A stretch of DNA of 64,000 nucleotides from Paractinoplanes maris (GCF_023544465.1 NZ_JALPVL010000010.1:124001-188000), one strand, 5' to 3'. Counted from the first letter of the stretch, positions 8,766 to 18,395 are shown. Translations and numbers: made by a program. Notes: generated from the sequence alone by a model not told the origin.

Positions 8766-9660
8766 CGACCGGTTCCGGAGCCGGCCGGCGCGGTCGGCTC
8801 CGGGACACCGCCACCCCGGCCAGGCAGAGCGCCCCGCCGGCGATGGCCAGCGCGCGCGGCACCTCGTCGAGCAGCAGCCAGGACAGCAGGATGACGACGA
8901 CCGGGACCGCGTACGTGGTGGAGCCCATCCGGCCCGCGGTCGTGCGAGCCAGGGCGTAGGCCCACGTCGTGAAGGCCACGGCGGTGGGGAAGACACCCAG
9001 GTAGACGACGTTGAGGGTGGCACTCACCGGGGCGGTGCGAAGGTCGTCGATCAGCTGCCCGGCGAACGGCAGGCAGGCGATCGCGCCGATCAGGCAGCCG
9101 AAGGTGGTCGCCTGCAACGCCGACGCGTGCCGGAGAGCGGGCTTCTGCGCGACCACCCCGGCCGCGTAGGTGATGGCGGCGACCAGGCACAGCAGGACCC
9201 CGAGCACCGAGGACCGGCCGCCGCCGGACATCGACAGCCCGACCACGACGGCCCCGGCGAACGAGACGGCGATGCCGGCCAGCAGCCGGGGCGGGAAGCC
9301 CTCGTGCAGGAGCCACCCGGCGAGCAGCGCCATCAGCGCCGGCCCGACGTTCACGATCATGGCCGCCGTGCCCGCGTCGACGAGCTCCTCACCCCAGTTC
9401 AGCGCCACCATGTAGAGCCCGAACCACAGCACCCCCGACACGGCGATCCCCGGCCAGGCCGCCCGCGGTGGCAGCCCCTGCCGCCGGATCACCAGGAACG
9501 CCACCAGCACGACGGCGCCCGCGAGCAGCCGCCCCAGAGCGAGGGCCCCCGGCGAGAAATGCGGCGCCGCGGCCCGGATCCCGACAAACGCCGAAGCCCA
9601 CAACACCACAGTGACCGAGGCGGCGGCCACGGCCGCTCCCGGCACGCGTTGGTTTTCCAT
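8746..9660 (-). CDS. EamA/DMT-superfamily transporter
   Basis: 304 aa with ten hydrophobic segments arranged as two EamA repeats. Family hallmarks are 'LWASAFVGIRAAAPHFSPGALALGR' at the N-terminus and 'GSTTYAVPVVVILLSWLLLDE' near the end. Members export metabolites such as amino acids or take up small solutes; the substrate cannot be read from sequence. It is convergent with the cellulase and divergent from the CBM2-peptidase, so it interrupts two secreted-enzyme genes without an evident functional link. Confidence 0.88.
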   Translation of the reverse strand: MENQRVPGAAVAAASVTVVLWASAFVGIRAAAPHFSPGALALGRLLAGAVVLVAFLVIRRQGLPPRAAWPGIAVSGVLWFGLYMVALNWGEELVDAGTAAMIVNVGPALMALLAGWLLHEGFPPRLLAGIAVSFAGAVVVGLSMSGGGRSSVLGVLLCLVAAITYAAGVVAQKPALRHASALQATTFGCLIGAIACLPFAGQLIDDLRTAPVSATLNVVYLGVFPTAVAFTTWAYALARTTAGRMGSTTYAVPVVVILLSWLLLDEVPRALAIAGGALCLAGVAVSRSRPRRPAPEPVVTQSHR

Positions 9661-9731
9661 ACCGCAGAGCCAACCGTGCGAACACTTCGGTGGCTAGCGA
9701 AAAACAGACCCGGCTCTCCTGAGGAGGAGTG

Positions 9732-10973
9732 ATGAAACGTCGTGTCGTCTGGTTGGCGGCCTGTCTCATGGCAGCGTTCTCGGTCGTGGCTGTGCTGCGT
9801 CCCGCGTACGCCGCGGTGGGCTGCCGTGTCACCTACGCCGTCACCAATCAGTGGTCGGGCGGCTTCGGCGCCTCGGTGACCGTGGCCAACCTGGCTGATC
9901 CGCTCAACGGCTGGTCGCTGACGTTCGCCTTCCCGGACAGCGGGCAGAAGGTCGCGCAGGGCTGGAACGGGACGTTCGCGCAGAGCGGATCGGCCGTGAC
10001 CGTCACCAACGCCGGGTGGAACGCGTCGGTGGCCTCCGGTGGCACGATCAGCCTGGGGTTCAACGGCTCGTTCACCGGGGGGAACCCGGTGCCCACCGGG
10101 TTCGCCGTCAACGGGACCGCGTGCACCGGATCCGCGCCGACCGGCTCACCCACCACTTCCCCGACGGTGACGCCGGCGCCATCCCCGACGGTCAGCCCGA
10201 CCGCTGCGCCCGGTGATGCCTGGAACCCGCCGTCGTCACTCGTGCAGCCGCTGGCCGCGGTGTGGACCCATCAGGAGCAGACCTACAGCAACGGCAATCT
10301 GTACGGCTTCAAGAACTACGGCTGGGACCAGTTGTTCGCGGCCGGCGGCGCCATCAACTACTGCGTCCGCTGGGATTCGAGCGCCCGGGTCACCACGGCC
10401 CAGCGCGACGCGATCCACGCCGCGGTGCAACGGCAGTACCAGAAGTGGATGGACCAGATGCTCGACAACGGAGCGGGGTGGAACAACTGGCCGTACAAGC
10501 AGGTGCCGGTCAAGGTGGTCGGCTGGGCGGTCCGGGACCGGGCTCAGCTCGAGTGGACCGACAACTCGGTCGACATCTCCGTCGGCAACATCAACGAGAA
10601 CGCGCCGCAGTGCGCGCCCGCCTGCGGCCGCTTCTTCCACCAGGACAACAACTACTCGGGCTGCCCCGGCGGGGTGGCCCGTCATTACGACCACTCGCTC
10701 TGGCTCACCGAGGGCTTCAGCGGGGGTGCCGGCGGCGACTGGGGACAGCGGGTCGGCTCGGAATACTTCCTGAGCAACTTGAACGCCGACAACATGCACA
10801 TCTTCCTGCACGAACTCGGCCACACGTACGGCTTGGACGACTTCTACGACTGGGACCCCACCCCGGGCCGCGGCTTCCTCATGCGAGCCGGCAGTGCCAG
10901 CCAGATCACCGACTTCGACAAGTGGATGTTCCGCGACTGGTGGCGCCACCTGAAGTCCCGCTACGGCCGCTGA
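9732..10973 (+). CDS. Secreted cellulose-binding (CBM2) putative metzincin peptidase
   Basis: 413 aa. GAGGAGGAG stands 2 bases before the ATG at 9732 (a GTG one codon earlier is less likely). A signal peptide (about 1-29) leads into CBM2 (about 30-135), a Pro/Thr/Ser linker (about 137-162) and a C-terminal domain of about 250 residues. That domain has HELGHTYGLDDFYD at about residues 360-373, an HExxHxxGxxD zinc site, followed by 'RGFLMRAG', a plausible Met-turn. I do not recognise its named peptidase family. Six Cys in the module fit a secreted protein. Zinc endopeptidase action at the cellulose surface is inferred. Unlike the cellulase gene, it has no CebR box upstream. Confidence 0.8.
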   Translation: MKRRVVWLAACLMAAFSVVAVLRPAYAAVGCRVTYAVTNQWSGGFGASVTVANLADPLNGWSLTFAFPDSGQKVAQGWNGTFAQSGSAVTVTNAGWNASVASGGTISLGFNGSFTGGNPVPTGFAVNGTACTGSAPTGSPTTSPTVTPAPSPTVSPTAAPGDAWNPPSSLVQPLAAVWTHQEQTYSNGNLYGFKNYGWDQLFAAGGAINYCVRWDSSARVTTAQRDAIHAAVQRQYQKWMDQMLDNGAGWNNWPYKQVPVKVVGWAVRDRAQLEWTDNSVDISVGNINENAPQCAPACGRFFHQDNNYSGCPGGVARHYDHSLWLTEGFSGGAGGDWGQRVGSEYFLSNLNADNMHIFLHELGHTYGLDDFYDWDPTPGRGFLMRAGSASQITDFDKWMFRDWWRHLKSRYGR

Positions 10974-10978
10974 CGAGA

Positions 10979-11009
10979 CCGGCCCGTCCGACGTCCACGG
11001 GCGGGCCGG
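10979..11009 (+). terminator. Hairpin terminator after the CBM2-peptidase gene
   Basis: CCGGCCCG / CGGGCCGG stem with a 15-base loop, a few bases after the stop codon; no U-tract, as is common in GC-rich actinomycetes. Confidence 0.5.
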
Positions 11010-11043
11010 CGCGCGATGCCTGGTCAACGGCGGCCCGGAACGC

Positions 11044-11538
11044 TCAGTCGTAGCGCTCGTAGACGGCGGCTCGCGCGCGTGTCGGGTCGAGACGGTGCAG
11101 GACGGCGTCCAGGATCTCGGTCAGCTGGGCCACCTGCTCGGGGGTCAGCGCGTCGATGACGGTCTCGCGCACCGTTTCGACGTGGCCCGGGGCGGCCTCG
11201 CGCACCTTCGCCCAGCCGGCGTCGGTGAGCCGCGCGTTGGTGGCCCGCTTGTCCTCGGGGCAGGGGAAACGCTCGATCAGTCCGCGGGTCTCCAGCCGGG
11301 TCACCACGTGCGAGAGCCGGGCCAGCGTGGCGGTGGTCAGCTCAGCCAGAGCCGTCATCCTCAGCGTGCGGTTCGGCGCCTCCGACAGCATGGCGAGCAC
11401 GAAGTAGTCGAAGTGGGTGAGCTGGGCGTCGCGCCGCAGCTGGGAGTCGAGAGCGCCGGGGAGCAGCTCGAGCACGGCCGCAAGTCGAACCCACGCCGCC
11501 TTCTGCTCTTGGTCGAGCCATCGCGTGTCCACGGTCAC
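11044..11538 (-). CDS. MarR-family transcriptional regulator
   Basis: 164 aa, GTG start. wHTH with 'MTALAELTTATLARLSHVVTRLETRGLIERF' and wing 'PEDKRATNARLTDAGWAKV'. Divergent from the F420-type reductase gene at 11623. Two matching GTTGT-N4-ACAAC sites lie between them, one of them touching the putative start region, so autoregulation and control of the reductase are likely. MarR/reductase pairs of this kind respond to reactive or aromatic compounds in other bacteria; the ligand here is unknown. Confidence 0.88.
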   Translation of the reverse strand: MTVDTRWLDQEQKAAWVRLAAVLELLPGALDSQLRRDAQLTHFDYFVLAMLSEAPNRTLRMTALAELTTATLARLSHVVTRLETRGLIERFPCPEDKRATNARLTDAGWAKVREAAPGHVETVRETVIDALTPEQVAQLTEILDAVLHRLDPTRARAAVYERYD

Positions 11539-11555
11539 CAGCTTTCCACGGATTA

Positions 11556-11600
11556 GTTGTTGCTACAACCTGGGCTTCATGCGATAGTTGTAGCAACAAC
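11556..11600. promoter_or_regulatory. Twin operators GTTGT-N4-ACAAC
   Basis: GTTGTTGCTACAAC at 11556-11569 and GTTGTAGCAACAAC at 11587-11600. The second is the exact reverse complement of the first, and each is itself a 5+5 palindrome. Centres are 31 bp apart, about three helical turns. They occupy the middle of the 84-bp divergent region of the MarR and reductase genes. Confidence 0.7.
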
Positions 11601-11622
11601 CAAACAGCTTCTGGAGGGCGTC

Positions 11623-12198
11623 ATGGCGAACATCAGCATCCTCGGCACCGGCAACATGGGTCAGGCGATCGGCGGCCTCGTGGCGAAGGGCGGCAACACC
11701 GTCCAGCAGCTCAACACGTCGAGCGCCGGCGAGGCGATCACCGGTGACATCGTGATCCTGGCCGTGCCGCACAGCGCGCTGGCCGACATCGTCGCCACCC
11801 GCGGCGCCGAGCTCACCGGGAAGATCGTCGTCGACATCACCAACCCGGTCGACTTCGCCACGTTCGACAACCTGACCGTCCCGGCCGACGGTTCCGCTGC
11901 CGCCGAGCTCGCCCGGGAGCTGCCGCAGGCCCAGGTCGTGAAGGCCTTCAACACCAACTTCGCGGGCACGCTGGCCACCGGTTCGGTCGGCTCCGAGACC
12001 ACCACCGTCCTCATTGCCGGGGACGACGCCGGCGCCAAGGCCGCCGTGACCGCCTTCGTCGAGGCCGCCGGCCTGCGCGCCGTCGACGCCGGCTCGCTCA
12101 AGCGGGCGCGCGAGCTCGAGTCGCTGGCCTTCCTGCAGATGACCCTGGCCGCCGCCGAGAAGCTCTCCTGGAACGGCGGCTTCGCGGCCGTGGCCTGA
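11623..12198 (+). CDS. NADP/F420-dependent oxidoreductase-like protein (Npd/Fno fold)
   Basis: 191 aa. GGAGGG is 4 bases before the ATG. The N-terminal Rossmann signature is 'SILGTGNMGQAIGGLVAKGG' (GxGxMG), then 'DIVILAVPHSALADIV', 'VVDITNPVDF' and 'QVVKAFNTNFAGTL', all typical of the F420-dependent NADP reductase (Fno)/NADP-binding family. Many short members of this family lack proven F420 binding, so the donor is uncertain. Single gene under the divergent MarR regulator. Confidence 0.85.
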   Translation: MANISILGTGNMGQAIGGLVAKGGNTVQQLNTSSAGEAITGDIVILAVPHSALADIVATRGAELTGKIVVDITNPVDFATFDNLTVPADGSAAAELARELPQAQVVKAFNTNFAGTLATGSVGSETTTVLIAGDDAGAKAAVTAFVEAAGLRAVDAGSLKRARELESLAFLQMTLAAAEKLSWNGGFAAVA

Positions 12199-12204
12199 CG
12201 CCAT

Positions 12205-12239
12205 CGGGCGGTGACCGGGTCATCCCCGGCCACCGCCCG
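12205..12239. terminator. Hairpin terminator after the reductase gene
   Basis: CGGGCGGTG / CACCGCCCG, a perfect 9-bp stem with an inner CCGGG/CCCGG pairing, directly after the stop at 12198 and before the convergent membrane operon end at 12348. Apart from this hairpin, I see nothing else in 12199-12347. Confidence 0.6.
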
Positions 12240-12347
12240 GCGCTATGTCGGCTGCCGCGGGGACATGACCCATCGCGCGGGCCGGGTGTGAGTGCTGACC
12301 GCGTACGCGTGGGCATGGCCAACCGCGGCGTGGGAGCCCACCGGAAC

Positions 12348-12959
12348 CTACTGGCCCAGCGCCGCCTCGGCGGGGGCGCGGCGGGGGCCAACGCGCCAGG
12401 CATAGGTCGCGACTCCCGCCGTCAACAGAACCAACGCGGTGACTGTCGCGATCTCGCTGCCGGCCGGCTGCACCAGCCAGAACAGTGCCTCCGGCCAGCC
12501 CCGCGACGACGGATCGCCGAAGATCAGTTGGGTGACGGTCCAGCAGATCGGCAGCTGCCAAGCCATCCGCGTGCCCAGCAGCGCCGCGCTGAGTCCGATC
12601 AGGCCGGTCATCCCGGCCACGTCGCGCAGCATCTCACCGGTCGAGCCGAACGACGCCCCGGTGGCCCGGCTGGCCAGCATCGGCACCGCCACGACCACGC
12701 CGGCGGCCAGCAGGTGCAGTGCCCGCCGCGGCGGCCAGCGCAGCGCCGCGGTCGACTCCAGCGAGTCGTCGTCGCCGGCCAGGGTGGGGATGAGCGGGGC
12801 CAGTGCCAGCAGGACGGTGAACGTCGCGAGGCTGGTGCTGATGTCCGGGGCGTCGGAGAACAGGGACCAGCCGGCCCAGATCAGCGCCGCTCCGCCGAAG
12901 GACACCACGATCGCGAGCGGTAACCGCCGGGATCGGGTGTAGAGCCGCAGCCACGCCAT
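12348..12959 (-). CDS. Membrane protein, last gene of the sigma/ABC operon
   Basis: 203 aa with about six hydrophobic segments. The ATG at 12959 overlaps the TGA of the preceding permease (TGATG), so it is translationally coupled. A longer open frame reaches 13337, but that part runs antisense to coding sense of the neighbour and is not expected to be translated. It probably forms the membrane part of the ABC transporter with the two upstream genes. No named family. Confidence 0.75.
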   Translation of the reverse strand: MAWLRLYTRSRRLPLAIVVSFGGAALIWAGWSLFSDAPDISTSLATFTVLLALAPLIPTLAGDDDSLESTAALRWPPRRALHLLAAGVVVAVPMLASRATGASFGSTGEMLRDVAGMTGLIGLSAALLGTRMAWQLPICWTVTQLIFGDPSSRGWPEALFWLVQPAGSEIATVTALVLLTAGVATYAWRVGPRRAPAEAALGQ

Positions 12960-14307
12960 CACGAGGACGCGCCGGTCAGGATGGGCAGCAGATCCTTGCG
13001 GCAGTCCAGGGACGCGTCGCGCAGGGCGGTGACCCGCCGGATCTGCTCCTTCTCGGGCAGCTTGCGCAGATTCCGGACGGTCTCGCCGACCTGCTGCTTC
13101 AGCTCGGGGTAGAAGCTGAGCGCGTCGTCGACCCCGGTCAGCTCCTCCCGGCCCATCAGCCAGGCGCCGGCCGCGTGCGCGGCCACCAGATCCTGGCCAC
13201 CCCGGCATCCGTTCCACAGGGTGCCCGCGCCGAGGACGACGTACTCGGTCAGGGCCGGAGCGATCTTGTTGTCGTCCAGGCCGAGGTCGAAATTGACCGT
13301 GCCCGGCTCCGGGCGGGCCGGGCCCGTGCTCGACCAATCATCCGCGTCGCCGGGCTGGTAGACCTGGTCGGCCCGCCACTCGACGGCCCGGGTCGGCGCG
13401 CCGGGCAGTTTGGCCAGCAACGTCAGCGCCGCACGGACCCGGGGCGCGGCGTCGTCCAGGAGGTAGGCGTGGATGGCGGTCACGCAGACCTGCGGAGCTC
13501 CGTCGGCGCAGACCAGCTTCTGCGCCGCGGCGTCGACGCGGTAGTGGGTGTCGGCCATCGTGCCCGGGACGACCGCCGCGATCGTTCCGGCCACCCCCAG
13601 CAGCACGACCGCGGCCACCCGGGGCAGCCAGGTGCGCCCGGCGGCCAGGAGAAATCCGGCACCGATCAGGCCCGCGCCATAGACCGTGTAGCCGAGCAGA
13701 GCCCGGCCGGTGATCGTCTCCCACCCGTACAGGGGCGGTTGGGCCAGCATCGAGAGGTTGGCCAGGTACGTCGGCTCACCGGGCGGCCGGAGCTCCGAGA
13801 AGCCGAGCTGCAGCAGCAGGCCGAGCACGGCGACCAGCGGTGGGACCAGCGGTGACGACCAGGCCCGCCCGGCGGCCAGGCCGAGCCAGGCCCCACCGGC
13901 CAGCACCAGGACCCCGGTCAGCGGCCACAGCACGGTCACGGCGCTCGCATAGGAGCCGGTCATCAGGATCCAGACCGCGCCACCGGCGAACACGGCCAGG
14001 TGGGCCACGGCAGCCGCGACGCCCAGCGCGAGCAGGCCGGGCAGCAGTCGCTGGGTGCGGGGCCGGGCGGTGCTGGCCATCAGCTCGTCGGTCCGGGAGC
14101 GCTTCTCGCGGCGGCCCATCACCGCGCCCCCGGCCAGCGCCAGCGGGAGCAGCAGGAAGAGCGAGGACGAGTGCACGTACGCGAAGGTGTGCCACCCGTT
14201 GAGCCCGAGGTTGCCCCCGAGGGCGAGCCCGGCCACGCCGGCCGCCAGGAGCAGCGCGGCCAGGGTGGGGGCGTTGGAGCGGCGCAGCTCGATGCCGAGG
14301 ATGCGGG

Positions 14308-14311
<4 letters not shown>
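12959..14311 (-). CDS. ABC-2-type permease-like membrane protein
   Basis: 450 aa. The first 250 residues carry about six or seven hydrophobic segments, including the 'RREKRSRTDELMASTARPRTQR' loop typical of ABC-2 permeases after the second membrane segment. The last 190 residues (from about 'TMADTHYRVDAAAQ') are hydrophilic and contain four Cys, probably an extracytoplasmic domain. The ATG at 14311 overlaps the stop of the ATPase gene by 4 bases (ATGA). Partner of the ATPase at 14308-15105. Confidence 0.85.
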
Positions 14312-15105
<794 letters not shown>

Positions 15106-15116
15106 AGGGGGTCTCC

Positions 15117-15909
15117 TTAGTCGGCGCGCCGGTGGTCACCGGCGCGCAGGACAGTGAGGGCGGCGCCGATCAGGGCGGCCACCGCCCAGGCCGGGAGGCT
15201 GGCCGGCGCGACAACCGCCGGCGGGTTCGCGGTGAGGACCGCGGGCAGCGCGATGACCAGCAGCCAGCCGCCGCCGAGGACAGCGGCCGCCCGGGTCACG
15301 CCGATCAGGCCGCCCAGCAGCAGGGTGGCCGTGGTGAAGGTGAGGCTGGGCAACAGCCACAGGGCCGGGGACATGCCGAGCCGCCAGCCGGCCACGGCCA
15401 GCAACGGCAGCACGGTCGCGAGGACCACGACCGTCCGTCGCAGCAGCAGCTCCAGGCCGGCCCGGGACGTGCCCGCGGTGATCTCCCAGGCCGGGTCGCT
15501 GCGCCGGGACCAGGCGATGGCCAGGCCGGCCAGCGGAGCCACCGGCGCCAGCAGCAGCACCAGCGACGGCCGCTCGGGGAACGCCCGGTCGAGCAGGAAG
15601 GCGGCCAGCACGGCGCCGGCCACGGTGGCGAGCCACGGGATCACCGACCAGACCGCCCAGCGGTGTGCGCGGCGACGCCAGGCCCGTCGGCGGGCCGGCT
15701 CGGGACCGCCCCGCACCCCCCCGGTCGATCATCACCTGCACGTCGTCGAGCAGCTCCCGCAGCGGTGCCGGGGCCTGGCCGGCCAGCCGGGCGCGGCAGC
15801 CGGCGCAGTTCTCCAGGTGGACCTCGACCGCCCAGACCGCGGCGTCGCCGAGATCGGGGTCCCCGGTGGTGTAGGCGGCCAGCGAGGCGGCCGGAATGTG
15901 GTCGGTCAC
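15117..15909 (-). CDS. Anti-sigma factor (zinc-finger plus membrane domain), reading frame broken at G7
   Basis: The first 65 codons from the GTG at 15909 encode a zinc-binding anti-sigma domain with H-x3-C-x2-C (HLENCAGC). The frame then diverges, and the six-segment membrane domain (from 'WAVWSVIPWLATVAGAVL') is in another frame ending at 15117. The break is at a run of seven G on the coding strand (15716-15722). With six G the two parts join into one 263-aa protein of ordinary anti-sigma layout. Options are a sequencing or assembly error, a true inactivating mutation or slippage at the G run. The GTG overlaps the stop of the sigma gene by 4 bases (GTGA). If read as two genes, the membrane part begins with a GTG at 15716. 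Confidence 0.75.
15716..15722 (-). other. Homopolymer G7 at the frame break
   Basis: Seven consecutive C on the plus strand (G on the coding strand) exactly where the zinc-finger and membrane frames of the anti-sigma gene separate. One base fewer restores the frame. Confidence 0.7.
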
Positions 15910-16451
15910 GACAATGCCTCCCGCAACACGCTGCGGGCGCGGCGCGCCCGGCTCTTCACAGTTCCCTCGGGCAGCCCGAGCAGGATCGAGGTCTCGCGGA
16001 CGGTGAGCCCGTCGAGCACCATCGCGTGCAGGACCTCACGCAGCTCGGGCGCGAGCTCGGAGAGGGCGACACCCACCTCGTCGCCGAGCGAGCCGGCCAG
16101 CGCCTCGTCCTCGGCGGCGGGCGCGTGGCGTACGGGAATCTCCTCGGCCGGCACCTCGGGATGCCGGGCCCGGCGGCGCATGGCGTCGACCAGCCGGTGG
16201 GCGGCCACGGTCCACAGCCAGCCGGCCGCGCTCCCGCCCCCCTGCAGACCGGTGAAGGTGCCGGCCGCGCGCCACACGGCGAGGTAGGTGTCCTGCAGAA
16301 CCTCGGCGACCATGCCGTCGTCCGAGCAGCGGCGGCGCAGGCGGACGGCGAGCCACGGCGACGTCCGGCGGTACAACTCGTCGAACGCGGCGCGGTCGGC
16401 CCGGGCGACGCGACGGAGCAGCTGCCCCTCGTCGAGCTCGGTCACTTTCAT
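15906..16451 (-). CDS. ECF-type RNA polymerase sigma factor
   Basis: 181 aa. The region 2 signature is 'AAFDELYRRTSPWLAVRLRRR...VAEVLQDTYLAVWRAAGTF', followed by a linker and the region 4 helix-turn-helix 'VRETSILLGLPEGTVKSRARRARSVLREAL'. It is the first gene of a five-gene minus-strand operon (sigma, anti-sigma, ATPase, permease, membrane protein) whose members overlap or nearly touch. The sigma factor probably drives its own operon in response to a membrane signal sensed by the anti-sigma factor. A GTGAC-N4-GTCAC element lies about 46 bases upstream. Confidence 0.92.
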   Translation of the reverse strand: MKVTELDEGQLLRRVARADRAAFDELYRRTSPWLAVRLRRRCSDDGMVAEVLQDTYLAVWRAAGTFTGLQGGGSAAGWLWTVAAHRLVDAMRRRARHPEVPAEEIPVRHAPAAEDEALAGSLGDEVGVALSELAPELREVLHAMVLDGLTVRETSILLGLPEGTVKSRARRARSVLREALS

Positions 16452-16496
16452 ATCCAGACAGACGACGGCGCCACCCGCGACGGATCATCCCCGCGA

Positions 16497-16510
16497 GTGA
16501 CGCCGGTCAC
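16497..16510. promoter_or_regulatory. Palindrome in the sigma-operon promoter region
   Basis: GTGAC-GCCG-GTCAC, a perfect 5+5 palindrome in the 66-bp gap upstream of the ECF sigma gene. Read on the minus strand, it is followed after about 14 bases by CGTC, a common ECF -10 element, so it may overlap the -35 box of an autoregulated promoter. Confidence 0.4.
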
Positions 16511-16517
16511 ATCGTGC

Positions 16518-18320
16518 TCAAGCCGAGTGGTATGACTCCGGCAGCCGGTAGACGGGGGTCGGCAGGCCCTCATACCGGGCCTTGAGCTGCAACGCCAGAT
16601 AGAGCGAGTAATGCCGGGACTGGTGCAGGTTGCCCCCGTGGAACCACAGGTTCTCCTGCTGGGTGGGCTTCCACATGTTGCGCTGCTCACCCTCCCACGG
16701 ACCCGGGTCCTTCGGGGTGCCGGAGCCGAGGCCCCATACCTTGCCGACCTTCTCGGCGGTGGCCGCGTCGACCAGGTCGGCCACCCAGCCGTTCATCGAG
16801 CCGTAGCCGGTCGCGTAGACCACCAGGTCGGCCGGCAGCGTCGTCCCGTCGTCGAGCACCACCGCGTCCTCGGTCAGGTGGTCGACCTGGCCCTGCGCCA
16901 GCTTGACCCGGCCGTCGGCGACGAGCTCGGCCGCGCCCACGTCGATGTAGTAGCCGGAGCCGCGTCGCAGGTACTTCATGAACAGGCCGGAGCCGTCGGC
17001 GCCCCAGTCATGCCGGAAGCCGGCCTTCTCGAGCCGCGCGTAGAAGTCGGCATCGCGTTCGGCCATCCGCTCGTACAGCGGGATCTGGAACTCGTGCATG
17101 ATCCGGTAGGGGATCGACGCGAAGATCATGTCGGCCTTGTCGGTGGTGACGCCGCCGGCCACCGCGCGCTCGGAGTAGAGGTCGCCGAGCCCGATGTCCA
17201 TCAGCGACGACGACTTCACGATGTGGGTCGACGAGCGCTGCACCATGGTGACGTCGGCCCCGTGCTCCCACAGCGCCCCGCAGATGTCGAACGCCGAGTT
17301 GTTCGAGCCCACCACGACGACGCGCTTTCCCTCGTACGCCTCGGGGCCGGGGTGCTGACTCGAGTGCTGCTGCTCGCCCCGGAACACGTCCTGCCCCGGG
17401 AATCGCGGGTAGTTGGGCTTGCCCGACATGCCGGTCGCGAACACCACGTGGGCCGGGGTCAGCTCGACCGGGTCACCCTCCCGGTCGACGATGACCCGCC
17501 ACCGCTTGGTCTCGTCGTCGAAGGTCGCCGACCGGACCGCGGAGGAGGTCCAGTACGGCACCTCCATGACCTTCGTGTACATCTCCAGCCAGTCGCCGAT
17601 CTTGTCCTTCGGGGAGAACACCGGCCAGTTGGCCGGGAACGGCAGGTAGGGCAGGTGGTCGTACCAGACCGGGTCGTGCAGGCACAGGCTCTTGTAGCGG
17701 CCCCGCCACTGATCCCCGGGCCGGGCGTTCTTGTCGATGACCAGGGCCGGTACGCCGAGCTGGCGCAGCCGCGCCCCGAGCGCGATGCCGCCCTGGCCAC
17801 CGCCGATGACCACGACGTACGGCTGCTCCTCGCGCCCCAGCGTGGCGGCCTCCTGTTCGCGCCGCTCCTTCCAGGACTGCCGCCCGCGGGTCAGCTCGTG
17901 CTCCACGCCCTGCGGCCGCCGGTGGCCCAGCCCCTCCTCGTGTCCCTTGAGCTCGCGCAGCGTCGTGAGCAGCGTCCACGCGCCCTCCGGCTTGAGCCGC
18001 AGCAGCCCGGTGCCCCGCCCGGCCGCGGTCTCGAACCGGATCCACGCCTCGATCACGCCACCGGCCTCGGCCGGCTCCTCGATGACCTCGAACCCGGAGG
18101 GATCGGTGCCGTCGAGCGTGTTCGTCAGCAGGTCGGTCACCCCGTCCCGGCCCTCGACCGTGGTGATGTTCCAGGTGAAGGCGACCAGGTCGCGCCAGAA
18201 GCAGCCGGGGGCGAACAGGCCGGCCGCGGCCGGTATGTCCCGGGCCCGCAGCGCGGCCTCGAAGGACGTGAGCCAGTCGTCCACGCGCTGCCGTACGGAG
18301 AGCTCGGTTGTCTGCGTCAT
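16518..18320 (-). CDS. FAD/NAD(P)H-dependent monooxygenase with N-terminal NTF2-like domain
   Basis: 600 aa from the ATG at 18320. Residues about 1-125 form an NTF2/SnoaL-like domain. The remainder is a flavin monooxygenase: FAD-binding GGGQGG followed about 30 residues later by 'KNARPGDQWRGRY', the FRGEQQHSSQH stretch matching the FMO/BVMO FxGxxxHxxxW/Y/P fingerprint, and the NADPH-binding loop 'VVVVGSNNSAFD'. It could be a Baeyer-Villiger or N-hydroxylating enzyme; the substrate is unknown. Divergent from a GAF-type activator at 18396 that probably controls it. The function of the fused NTF2 domain is unclear (small-molecule pocket or dimerisation). Confidence 0.9.
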   Translation of the reverse strand: MTQTTELSVRQRVDDWLTSFEAALRARDIPAAAGLFAPGCFWRDLVAFTWNITTVEGRDGVTDLLTNTLDGTDPSGFEVIEEPAEAGGVIEAWIRFETAAGRGTGLLRLKPEGAWTLLTTLRELKGHEEGLGHRRPQGVEHELTRGRQSWKERREQEAATLGREEQPYVVVIGGGQGGIALGARLRQLGVPALVIDKNARPGDQWRGRYKSLCLHDPVWYDHLPYLPFPANWPVFSPKDKIGDWLEMYTKVMEVPYWTSSAVRSATFDDETKRWRVIVDREGDPVELTPAHVVFATGMSGKPNYPRFPGQDVFRGEQQHSSQHPGPEAYEGKRVVVVGSNNSAFDICGALWEHGADVTMVQRSSTHIVKSSSLMDIGLGDLYSERAVAGGVTTDKADMIFASIPYRIMHEFQIPLYERMAERDADFYARLEKAGFRHDWGADGSGLFMKYLRRGSGYYIDVGAAELVADGRVKLAQGQVDHLTEDAVVLDDGTTLPADLVVYATGYGSMNGWVADLVDAATAEKVGKVWGLGSGTPKDPGPWEGEQRNMWKPTQQENLWFHGGNLHQSRHYSLYLALQLKARYEGLPTPVYRLPESYHSA

Positions 18321-18350
18321 GGCAGTCAATAGACAAGCCCGACTCCGGTC

Positions 18351-18377
18351 CGCAACAGGGTTGCAACACATTGCACA
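18351..18377. promoter_or_regulatory. Candidate activator sites between monooxygenase and GAF regulator
   Basis: The 75-bp divergent region contains GCAACAGGG, TTGCAACACA and TTGCACAC in succession: three related TGT(T/G)GCAA-like half-sites on the minus strand, including the palindrome GTTGCAAC. The pattern fits sites of an AcoR/MimR-like activator acting on the minus-strand monooxygenase promoter. No sigma-54 promoter was identified. Confidence 0.35.
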
Positions 18378-18395
18378 CGCGGGCCATGCTCAGCC

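Noticed and set aside
13338..13724. Extra small gene inside the ABC permease region
   Set aside because: It is a shadow frame of the permease gene at 12959-14311, without a ribosome site or family features.
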